This document shows positions 55,160 through 63,157 of a DNA stretch of 64,000 bases, in pieces. Below the pieces are notes generated by a model. That model was given only the letters and a program-made list of their open reading frames with translations. It did not search any database and was not told the origin of the DNA. Source of the DNA: Bacteroidota bacterium. GTDB lineage: Bacteria > Bacteroidota > Bacteroidia > AKYH767-A > OLB10. The stretch spans positions 1 to 64,000 of the forward strand of contig JADKIC010000013.1 of assembly GCA_016721435.1 (NCBI GenBank). The letters are read 5' to 3'. Position numbers and translations under genes: made by a program. Each line of letters begins with the position of its first letter. The first letter of the stretch is position 1.

Positions 55160-57208
55160 ATGAAAAATCTTGCAGCAATTGTATTACTATTCAGTAGCGT
55201 GGTTAGCCTTTCGGCCCAGACCCTTACTCCGGAAGCACTGGTTCAATTAGCCCGTGTCGCTGATCCACGAATTTCACCTGATGGAAAAACGGTCATCTAC
55301 AATGTAAGAAACTTTGACATCGCTGCGAATAAAGGGCAAAGCGACATTTTCCTAATTCCTGTAAATGGCGGTACTCCGATACCGTTAGCAAAATCTTCTG
55401 CTGATGAAGGCAGCGCCCGCTGGCGTCCGGACGGAAAAAAAATTGGTTTTCTGATGGCCGATAAAAACGGAGACACCCAATTATGGGAGGTGAATCCGGA
55501 TGGTAGCATTCCATTACAAGTCACTTCTATTGCAGGAGGAATCAGTAATTTCGGATATTCGAAAACGTTATCTCGTATATGGTACAGTGCCGATGTCAAA
55601 CTGGATAAAAAGCCCAGCGAAATTTATCCTGATCTTCCTAAAGCAGATGGTGCACGTATCATTGACGGACTGATGTTTAAACACTGGAATGCCTGGCATG
55701 ATTACGCGTACAGTCATCTTTTCATTGCTAGTTACTCCAATGGTACCGTTGGACAAGGTGTGGACATTATGCCTGGAGAACGCTGGGATGCCCCTACCGG
55801 TCCTTTCGGAGGAGATGAGCAAGTGATGTTTTCACCGGATGGAAAGAAGCTGGCTTACACCTGCAAGAAACTCAACGGAACCGATGCGGCAGTAAGCACT
55901 AATACTGATATTTATCTGTATGACCTTCTGAGCGGAACCACCTCGAATCTCACCGAGGGCATGAATGGCTATGACAATGACCCTTGCTGGTCACCCGACG
56001 GGAAGAAATTACTCTGGCTGAGCATGGAAAAAGCGGGCTACGAAAGTGATCGCAACCGCCTCTTTCAATACACAGTTGAGACCAAACAGAAAACCGAACT
56101 CCTCCCGACATTTGATTATTCCGTTGACAATCTCGCCTGGAGTGACGATAGTCGCAGTATTGTACTCACCGCAGCCAAGAATGCCACCAAACAAATTTTT
56201 ATCTATGATTCCTTCCTGAAAAGTGCCATGCCTTTACGACAAGTGACAACGGCACAAGCGGATTACAATGAAATCACTGTGGCCGGAACAAGTAAAGCTT
56301 TAAGCATTATTGCCAGTCGTACGGATATGACCATGCCTTCCGAATTATTCAATGTGAATGCACAGACCGGTGAAGCGAAAATGATTACCAATACCAATCC
56401 GGATAGCTGGGGAAAATTGAAAAAGAGCAACGTGACGAAGCGTATGGTTAAAACAACCGATGGAAAAGACATGCTGGTCTGGGTGATTTATCCACCCGAT
56501 TTTGATCCGGCGAAAAAATATCCGACTCTGCTCTATTGCCAGGGCGGACCACAGAGTGTCGTGAGCCAGACTTTCAGTTACCGTTGGAATTTCAGTCTCA
56601 TCGCCGCTCAGGGATATATTGTTGTAGCACCTAACCGTCGCGGGTTACCGTCGTTTGGAGAAGAGTGGAATGATCAGATTGCCGGTGATTGGGGCGGACA
56701 AGCGATGAACGATTTGCTTTCTGCGATCGATGATGTAAGTAAAGAAAATTATGTAGACAAAAACAGACTTGGTGCTGTGGGTGCCAGCTTCGGCGGTTAC
56801 TCTGTTTATTGGTTAGCCGGACATCATAATAAGCGTTTTAAAGCCTTCATTTCACACTGCGGAGTATTTAATCTTGAGTCTGAGTATGCGGCTACTGAAG
56901 AAATTTTCTTCGCACACCATGATATGGATGGCAACTACTGGGATAATCCAAAACCGAAAAGTTTCGATGCCTTCTCCCCTCATAAATTTGTTCAAAACTG
57001 GGATACACCCATATTAGTCATTCATAACGAGAAAGATTTTCGTGTACCGTTGAATCAGGGCATGGAAGCTTTTACAGCTGCGCAATTACAAAAAGTACCC
57101 AGTCGGTTTCTTTACTTTCCGGATGAAGGACATCATGTGTTGAAGCCGCAGAATAGTATTTTGTGGAATAGAGTATTTTTCGATTTCCTTAAAACTTATC
57201 TTAAATAA
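55160..57208 (+). CDS. S9-family prolyl oligopeptidase-like peptidase, exported
   Basis: 682 residues from the ATG at 55160 (MKNLAAIVLLFSSVVSLSAQ, a signal peptide). Beta-propeller with PD40/WD40-like blades (about 40-400; VADPRISPDGKTVIYNVRN, CWSPDGKKLLWLSM). The alpha/beta-hydrolase domain (about 430-680) has the nucleophile in GAVGASFGGYSVYWLAGHH, Asp in VIHNEKDFRVPLNQG and His in DEGHHVLKPQN. Acts in the periplasm or at the surface on peptides, as dipeptidyl or acylaminoacyl peptidase; exact specificity unknown. Intact. Confidence 0.9.
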   Translation: MKNLAAIVLLFSSVVSLSAQTLTPEALVQLARVADPRISPDGKTVIYNVRNFDIAANKGQSDIFLIPVNGGTPIPLAKSSADEGSARWRPDGKKIGFLMADKNGDTQLWEVNPDGSIPLQVTSIAGGISNFGYSKTLSRIWYSADVKLDKKPSEIYPDLPKADGARIIDGLMFKHWNAWHDYAYSHLFIASYSNGTVGQGVDIMPGERWDAPTGPFGGDEQVMFSPDGKKLAYTCKKLNGTDAAVSTNTDIYLYDLLSGTTSNLTEGMNGYDNDPCWSPDGKKLLWLSMEKAGYESDRNRLFQYTVETKQKTELLPTFDYSVDNLAWSDDSRSIVLTAAKNATKQIFIYDSFLKSAMPLRQVTTAQADYNEITVAGTSKALSIIASRTDMTMPSELFNVNAQTGEAKMITNTNPDSWGKLKKSNVTKRMVKTTDGKDMLVWVIYPPDFDPAKKYPTLLYCQGGPQSVVSQTFSYRWNFSLIAAQGYIVVAPNRRGLPSFGEEWNDQIAGDWGGQAMNDLLSAIDDVSKENYVDKNRLGAVGASFGGYSVYWLAGHHNKRFKAFISHCGVFNLESEYAATEEIFFAHHDMDGNYWDNPKPKSFDAFSPHKFVQNWDTPILVIHNEKDFRVPLNQGMEAFTAAQLQKVPSRFLYFPDEGHHVLKPQNSILWNRVFFDFLKTYLK

Positions 57209-57685
57209 AAACTTAAGGCGGGGTTACGAAATACGAATATACCCGGAAGTGTGATAAGAAAGAGGAGCCCCTCCTCTTTCTTATCTCTACTTCGGATACG
57301 AATATAAGAATTACGAATTTTACGAAACCGAGAATAATACGAAAGTACGAAATACGAAATACGAAAGAGTGAAATACGAAAATACGAAAGAGAGAAATAC
57401 GAAAGTACAAAATACGAAAGGATATCAATTAAGGCTAGACTTGTGATGTTGAATCAGCGAAAATCTTAAAAATCAGCGTCATCAGCGTTCTCTCTAAAAT
57501 ATTAATGTATTGAAAATTATATATGCATCATCGGAAGTTTATAAAGGAGAGAGCGAAATACTAAAGAGTACGAAAGGGCGAAACCTGCCTGCCGTCAGGC
57601 AGGTACGAAAAGAGTGAAAAGGCTGTACGAATTTGAGTGTAATAAATTTTTGTGGGGTTGGCTATTACATCACAGGCCGTATCTC
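57209..57685. repeat. Repeat field: TACGAAA array and dispersed units
   Basis: 57299-57420 is an imperfect array of TACGAAATACGAAAGAG-like units. 57450-57493 holds the CAGCGAAAATCTTAAAAATC / TCATCAGCGTTC family. 57584-57603 is a near-palindrome CCTGCCTGCCGTCAGGCAGG, related to 59418-59436. A hairpin with AGGAGCCCCTCCTC at 57263-57280 may end transcription of the S9 gene. No gene. Confidence 0.65.
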
Positions 57686-58039
57686 TTACGGCTTATTACT
57701 TTTAGCTTGTTCCACGCTTAGGCGCGTGATGACTTCGTCGTACATGGTGTGAAAATATTCGGGTTCGGAGCGGTAGTATTCGAGGCTTTTGCGAAATTGA
57801 GCGGAAGATATTTTATGCTTGTTAAAAACATATCGATAGCGGCCGTAAGCTTCAGCTTTCAAAGTATCATTTCTTCCCAGGCCTTTTAGTTGGATGGTGG
57901 CCTCTATCAAATGAATATCTGCCAGGACCACAATCATGGAATCGCGGGGAATTACATCTGCAGGCACCTTCACTTCCGGCTTACTGCATGCAGTTATTAG
58001 GATTAGAAATGACAGCAGCAAATATGTTCTGAACTTCAT
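57686..58039 (-). CDS. DUF4296 lipoprotein
   Basis: 117 residues. MKFRTYLLLSFLILITACSK has the lipobox ending at Cys18. The body, VIPRDSMIVVLADIHLIEAT, then YRYVFNKHKISSAQFRKSLE and YYRSEPEYFHTMYDEVITRL, matches DUF4296, a helical domain found in Bacteroidota lipoproteins. Function unknown. It starts 7 nt after the pyrC stop and is probably co-transcribed with it, a pairing seen in other members of the phylum. Confidence 0.85.
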   Translation of the reverse strand: MKFRTYLLLSFLILITACSKPEVKVPADVIPRDSMIVVLADIHLIEATIQLKGLGRNDTLKAEAYGRYRYVFNKHKISSAQFRKSLEYYRSEPEYFHTMYDEVITRLSVEQAKSNKP

Positions 58040-58045
58040 GTCCTT

Positions 58046-59383
58046 CTAACGTTGAAAAAATAAACGGGAACCAATTTTACTTTCATCTATGCGACCATTG
58101 TCATAAACCAAATGTCCGTTCACGAAGGTCTGCAATATTTTTGATTTAAAACGATGACCTTCAAAGGGTGACCATCCGCATTTATAGAGAATGTTTGCCG
58201 GCTCAACCGTCCAGGGATTATTCATATCAACCAGGACAAGGTCCGCAAAATATCCTTCGCGGATATAACCACGGTCTTTAATTCTGAAGAGTGTGGCGGG
58301 GGCATGTGACATTTTCTCCACCACTTTCTCCATACTGATCCATCCATCGTGTACACCATCTAACATCGCCACCACCGCATGTTGTACCAAGGGACCTCCG
58401 GAAGGACATTTAAAATAGGATTGTGATTTTTCTTCTTTTGTATGAGGCGCATGATCAGTAGCAATCACGTCGATACGGTTATCCAATACGGCCCTTCGGA
58501 TTTCATCTCTGTCGGAGGCTTTCTTCACCGCAGGATTCCATTTGATGAGATTGCCTTTTGTTAAATAATCCTGATCCGTAAACCAGAGGTGATGAATACA
58601 GGCTTCTGCAGTAATCAATTTTTGCTCTAATGGAATATCATTTCTGAACAGTTCTGTTTCCTTCGCGGTGGAGATGTGCAGGATGTGCAAACGGGTACCA
58701 TGCTTTTTTGCTAATTCTACTGCGAACGAAGAAGATTTCCAGCAAGCTTCTTCACTGCGGATGACCGGATGCTGTGAGGGTGGGACCATCTCCCCATAGG
58801 TGCGTAAGGCAGCTTCATGATTTGCCCTGATAGTAGCTTCATCCTCGCAATGTGTCGCTATTAACGTTTGCGCCCTGGAGAAAACAGATTCCAATATGGA
58901 AGCATTATCCACCAGCATATCTCCGGTGCTTGAACCCATAAAAATCTTTATGCCACAAACATTCTGCGCATTTGTTTTTAATACTTCTTCAAGATTATGA
59001 TTCGTGGTTCCCATGAAAAAAGAGTAATTGGCCAGGGAACATTGAGCTGCTCGTTGGTACTTCTCTTCAAGTAATGCCTGTGTAGTTGCCTGCGGAACAG
59101 TGTTGGGCATTTCCATGTAAGAAGTGATTCCTCCTGCAACAGCGGCTCGCGCTTCTGTATAAATCTCTCCCTTATGCGTTAAACCCGGCTCCCGAAAATG
59201 CACCTGATCATCAATAGCACCCGGAATTAAATAATTGCCTTTCGCATCTATCTACTGCAGACGTCCTGGAACTGAGATCTCCCCTCCTACTCTTTCGATG
59301 CGGTTATCTTTAATCAGGATATCGCCATCGATAATAACTCCTTCGTTGACGATACGGGCATTTCGGATGATAGTGGCAGCCAT
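58046..59383 (-). CDS. pyrC: Dihydroorotase, with in-frame TAG at codon 44
   Basis: 445 codons. Dihydroorotase makes dihydroorotate in pyrimidine synthesis. The N-terminus (MAATIIRNARIVNEGVIIDG) and the metal-site motif HFREPGLTHKGEIYTEARAA are in one frame, separated by a TAG at 59254-59252 where one expects a codon in GRLQ-IDAKGNYLIPGAID. Other blocks: GGITSYMEMPNT, IKIFMGSSTGDMLV, LHILHISTAKE and VIATDHAPHT, which supply the remaining His/Asp ligands. The stop is probably an error because the rest is perfect; otherwise translation could restart at GTG 59203, losing the first strands. Followed by the DUF4296 gene. Confidence 0.88.
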
Positions 59384-59417
59384 ATTTATTGTAATTTATC
59401 ATTCAATATTTTTTAAA

Positions 59418-59436
59418 CCTGCCTGCTGCAGGCAGG
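59418..59436. repeat. CCTGCCTGCTGCAGGCAGG near-palindrome
   Basis: Lies in the 90-bp gap between fumC and pyrC; related to 57584-57603. A GC-rich stretch (GCAGCGAGCGCAACGG) follows. Confidence 0.6.
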
Positions 59437-59473
59437 CGCAGCGAGCGCAACGGTTTCGCAACGGCCGCAGCGG

Positions 59474-60880
59474 CTATTTCGGCAAATCTCCAACCATATC
59501 CAGCGGGTTAACCCATTCGTCGAATTGTTCGGCGGTGAGGTATCCGAGTTTAATGGCGGTTTCTTTTAATGTTCCTCCGTCACGGTGGGCGGTTTGTGCG
59601 ATTTCCGCGGCTTTGTAATACCCGATATGTGTATTGAGTGCCGTTACCAGCATCAATGAATTGTGAAGGTTACGATCAATGTTTTCCTTTATCGGTGCAA
59701 TACCCACAGCACATTTATCATTGAAGGAAACACATACATCTCCAATCAATCGGGCAGAATGCAGGAAATTATAAATCATCACCGGCTTAAACACATTCAA
59801 TTCAAAGTGACCTGTTGCACCACCGATATTGATGGCAACATCATTGCCCAAAACCTGAGCTGCCACCATGGTCATCGCTTCGCATTGTGTGGGATTTACT
59901 TTTCCGGGCATGATGGAAGACCCCGGCTCATTGTCGGGAATAAAGAGTTCACCAATTCCACAACGCGGACCCGAAGCCAGGAGACGAATATCATTTCCGA
60001 TCTTCATCATACTTACGGCTACTGTTTTTAAAGCACCATGCGCTTCCACTATGGCATCGTGTGCTGCCAATGCTTCGAACTTATTTTCCGCCGTGATGAA
60101 AGGTAAACCCGTCAGCTTGGCAATATTCATTGCCACATTCTCTGAATATCCTTTCGGTGTATTGATTCCGGTACCGACTGCTGTTCCACCCAATGCCAAT
60201 TCGGCCAGATGAGGCAAGGTATGATTGATAGCGCGTAAACCATGATCAAGTTGAGATACGTATCCGCTGATTTCCTGTCCGAGAGTGAGCGGCGTGGCAT
60301 CCATCAGATGAGTACGGCCAATTTTACCACATGCATAAACTCCTTCGCCTTTGCCGCTAAGGTGTCCCGTAATTTTCGGATACCCGGTATCGTTACCTCC
60401 ACCAATGCCTTGTATGCGGCAATGTGCATAGCGGTGGGGAAAGTATCATTGGAAGATTGTGACTTGTTCACATCATCATTCGGATGAACAGCTTTCTTTT
60501 CATCGAGCAGACTTCCGCCATTTACCACATGCGCACGATAGGCGATGACTTCATTTACATTCATATTGCTCTGCGTGCCCGAACCGGTTTGCCAGACCAC
60601 CAGCGGAAACTGATCGTCGAGTTTTCCCTCGAGGATTTCATCGCAGATGCGTCCGATGAGCTCACATTTCTCCTGCGGCAACACACCGGCTTCCCTATTG
60701 GTGATAGCAGCAGCCTTCTTTAAGATAAGCGAAAGCACGGATAATTTCTTTGGGCATCCTGTTGATGTCCTGAGCGATTTTAAAGTTCTCGATAGAGCGC
60801 TGTGTTTGCGCGCCCCAATATACGTTGGCCGGTACCTGCACCGTACCCATCGTATCCTTTTCAATTCTGTAGTCTGACAT
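59474..60880 (-). CDS. fumC: Class II fumarate hydratase (two frameshifts)
   Basis: About 468 residues after joining. MSDYRIEKDTMGTVQVPANV opens the protein; a shift near 60718 (AYLK then KAAAITNREAG) has one extra G; a second near 60330 needs one more A in GTAAAATTGG to read HVVKIGRTHLMDATPLTLGQ. Signature motifs: VWQTGSGTQSNMNVNEVI, KSQSSNDTFPTAMHIAAY, GGTAVGTGIN and GSSIMPGKVNPTQCEA. Converts fumarate to malate in the TCA cycle without an iron-sulfur cluster. Start at 60880 lies 15 nt from the end of the GxxExxY cassette. Confidence 0.92.
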
Positions 60881-60895
60881 AATAATCTTCGGGGG

Positions 60896-61386
60896 TTACC
60901 ACTAAGGCACAAAGGTCACTAGGACACTAAGGCCAATATATTTATTTTGGGAGTTTTGCAAATTCTTCAGTTACTAAGGGGACAAGACTCTTTGTTATAT
61001 TATCAGTATGAAAATTGATAAGAAGTCCTTTGGGTTTCTGTGTTAATTTAAGATAGGAAAGCAACTGTGCTTTAAATACAGGATGTATTGTTTCTGTTGC
61101 TTTAATTTCAACGACAATCAAATGCTCTACTAATAAATCCAACTCAAGTACTTGCCCCAGGTCCTTTCCTTTATAACTTACCGGCACGCGCACTTTGGAC
61201 CAAACTTCCAACCCTCTTGATTCAAGCTCATCAAAGAGGCACTGATGATAAATTGACTCCAATAAACCGGGACCTAATTCCGAATGTACTTCAATTGCAC
61301 AAGCCACAATCTTATATGAAAGATCATTAATATACTTTTGAGTAATCATCTTAGTGCTCTTAGTGTCCTAAGTGTCTTAGTGGTCA
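60896..61386 (-). mobile_element. Compact cassette: GxxExxY gene between inverted repeats
   Basis: 491 bp. The ends ACCACTAAGGCACAAAGGTC (left, from 60898) and, read inward from the right, ACCACTAAGACACTTAGGAC (complement of 61384-61365) match over most of their first 25 bases. Between them is only the GxxExxY gene: its ATG abuts the right repeat and its stop lies 7 nt from the left one. The cassette fits in the gap between prfB (stop 2 nt away) and fumC (ATG 15 nt away). No target duplication is visible. The repeat family also occurs alone at 3713 and 26938. Confidence 0.6.
60942..61349 (-). CDS. GxxExxY protein, PD-(D/E)xK nuclease-like
   Basis: 135 residues. YKIVACAIEVHSELGPGLLE with SIYHQCLFDELESRG contains the GPGLLESIY (GxxExxY) motif. 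VLELDLLVEHLIVVEIKATE carries the Asp ... Glu-x-Lys pattern of the PD-(D/E)xK superfamily (PDDEXK_3). The last part, AQLLSYLKLTQKPKGLLINF, completes the domain. The family is widespread and often multi-copy; its function is not established to my knowledge. The start codon follows the repeat with no leader space. It is likely that the repeat supplies the expression signals. Confidence 0.88.
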   Translation of the reverse strand: MITQKYINDLSYKIVACAIEVHSELGPGLLESIYHQCLFDELESRGLEVWSKVRVPVSYKGKDLGQVLELDLLVEHLIVVEIKATETIHPVFKAQLLSYLKLTQKPKGLLINFHTDNITKSLVPLVTEEFAKLPK

Positions 61387-61388
61387 TT

Positions 61389-62488
61389 TTATGCGATTTC
61401 CTTCGGTTCACCGGCGTATTCCATGAGATACGCTTTTATGAATTCGTCGATTTCACCATCGAGGACGGCCTGGGTATCGGAGGTTTCGTAGTCGGTGCGG
61501 ATATCTTTCACCAGTTTATAGGGATGCAGGACATAACTTCGGATCTGGCTACCCCACTCTATTTTCTTTTTATTGCTTTCTGTTACTGCTTTCGCTTCGT
61601 TACGTTTTCTGATCTCTAACTCGTAAAGTTGCGACTTCAGCATTTTCATTGCTCTGTCTTTGTTGCCACCCTGCGTTCGTTCTACCTGACAAACAACAAC
61701 GATTCCTGTCGGGTGATGTGTAAGCTGCACTTTTGTTTCTACTTTATTTACATTCTGACCACCGGCACCACCTGAGCGAGAGGTTTGAATACTGATATCC
61801 GCATCCTTAATTTCAATATTGATATCATCATCAATCATTGGATAAGCATACACCGATGCAAAAGAAGTATGACGGCGCGTTGGAATCAAAGGGAGAAATG
61901 CGAACAAGACGATGCACACCATTTTCACTTTTAAGATATCCAAAAGCATAATCACCCTCGATTTCATAGGTTGCAGATTTTATTCCCGCACCATCGCCAT
62001 CCTGATAATCTATCTCGGTTACTTTATAACCATGACGTTCTGCCCAGCGTAAATACATTCTCAACAGCATGGAAGCCCAATCCTGACTTTCAGTTCCACC
62101 GGCCCCGGAATTAATTGTCAAGACCGCACTGAGACGATCTTCCTCGCCACTCAGCATGTTTTTAAATTCAAGATCTTCAATCACCTTTACGGTTTCTGCA
62201 TACTGGCTATCCACTTCCTGCTCGGTGGCTTCACCGGCTTTCTGGAAATCAAAAAGAACGGTAAGGTCGTCCAGCGCGCTCTTTACTTTGAGAAACGCGT
62301 TGGTCCAGTCCTTCTTGAGGTTAATTTTTTTAAGAATCTGTTCTGCCCTTTTCGGGTCATCCCAAAAATCGGGAGCATGTGTAAGCTGTTCTTCCTGAGC
62401 TATTTGCTGTAGTCGGTTATCGACGTCAAAGATGCCTCCTCAGAGCATCGACACGTTCGGAAAGTTCCTTTAATTGCTCTATAATCAT
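61389..62488 (-). CDS. prfB: Peptide chain release factor 2 (programmed +1 frameshift; one extra break)
   Basis: About 365 residues. RF2 terminates at UGA and UAA. The first frame reads MIIEQLKELSERVDALRRHL and stops at TGA (62428-62426); +1 slippage gives DVDNRLQQIAQEEQL. Domain 2/3 contains AVLTINSGAGGTESQDWASM, VHRLVRISPFDSNA, RHTSFASVYAYP and the catalytic loop SGGAGGQNVNKVETKVQLTH (GGQ). Near 61880 the frame breaks again: GCGCC should probably be GCGCGCC (2 nt lost) to read SNARRHTSFASV. RF2 is essential, so this second break is almost certainly an error. A -7 element TATCTTTG is at 62496-62503. Confidence 0.93.
62425..62440 (-). promoter_or_regulatory. prfB programmed +1 frameshift site
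   Basis: Minus strand: AGGAGGCATCTTTGAC. An internal Shine-Dalgarno (AGGAGG) stands 4 nt before the slippery CTT followed by TGA C. This is the classical RF2 autoregulatory site. When RF2 is scarce, the ribosome slips from CTT to TTT and continues as GAC. Confidence 0.95.
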
Positions 62489-62495
62489 AATGGTA

Positions 62496-62503
62496 CAAAG
62501 ATA
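62496..62503 (-). promoter_or_regulatory. -7 element of prfB
   Basis: TATCTTTG on the minus strand, 7 nt before the ATG at 62488; nearly leaderless. Confidence 0.5.
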
Positions 62504-62597
62504 CTAAAAAGGAAAAGAGATCGGGTAAGCACCTCTCACATCCCAACAAACTCCAATGATGACATCGGGATCAATACATTCTCCACCCATCAAAAAA

Positions 62598-62653
62598 ATC
62601 TGCGTTAATCCTAAAAAATCCGCGTATCCCGCATCGCGGGATCAGCGTTCCCT
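62598..62653. repeat. Copy of the AAATCTGCGTTAATCC / GATCAGCGTTCCC family
   Basis: Contains a hairpin CCCGCATCGCGGG (62628-62640). Lies between recX and prfB. Relatives at 52666 and 57463. Confidence 0.6.
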
Positions 62654-62661
62654 TTTAAATT

Positions 62662-63156
62662 TTAATGCTCCAATACATCCCATTCCTTAAGAAGATCCCA
62701 GACGATGTCGGATTCGAAGCCGCGGGAGATCGCATATTGCGCAATTTTATGCTTGCGCTTCAGCGGATGCTTTTCTTTCTCTTCCCTGTCCCGTTTTGAA
62801 ATAATTTTCTCAAGCTGTTTCGTATAGTCGGTAGCGTTAATAACGGACAGGGCTTTACGAATACAGTATTCGGAAACTTTTTTTTGCTTTAGCGCCAATT
62901 TAATCTTTACTTTTCCCCATCCCAGCTGACGAAATTTTCCTCCGGCGAAGGTGATGGCGAAACGTTCTTCATTGAGAAAATTCTCCAGGATGAGACGCGA
63001 AATAAGTTGTTCTACGTCCTTACTATGCAATCCATAATCATAAAGTTTATCCCGTACATCCTGTTGACTTCGCTCCTGAAAGGCACACCATTTACAGATC
63101 TTCTGCCAGGCAATTTCAGCAGAATAGATTTTCTTATGTGCCTGTACTTCATCCAT
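62662..63156 (-). CDS. recX: RecX regulatory protein
   Basis: 164 residues from ATG 63156 (MDEVQAHKKIYSAEIAWQKI). CKWCAFQERSQQDVRDKLYD, LISRLILENFLNEERFAITF, KFRQLGWGKVKIKLALKQKK and the C-terminal repeat KRKHKIAQYAISRGFESDIV are the three helical RecX repeats. RecX inhibits RecA filament growth. Upstream ATGs overlap the neighbouring ABC gene and were rejected. recA is not in the window; recX may be read with the ABC gene, whose stop is adjacent. Confidence 0.88.
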   Translation of the reverse strand: MDEVQAHKKIYSAEIAWQKICKWCAFQERSQQDVRDKLYDYGLHSKDVEQLISRLILENFLNEERFAITFAGGKFRQLGWGKVKIKLALKQKKVSEYCIRKALSVINATDYTKQLEKIISKRDREEKEKHPLKRKHKIAQYAISRGFESDIVWDLLKEWDVLEH

Positions 63157-63157
63157 G

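Noticed and set aside
60896..61386. Target-site duplication at the ends of the GxxExxY cassette
   Set aside because: Bases outside the two repeats do not match, so insertion by a classical transposase is not shown.
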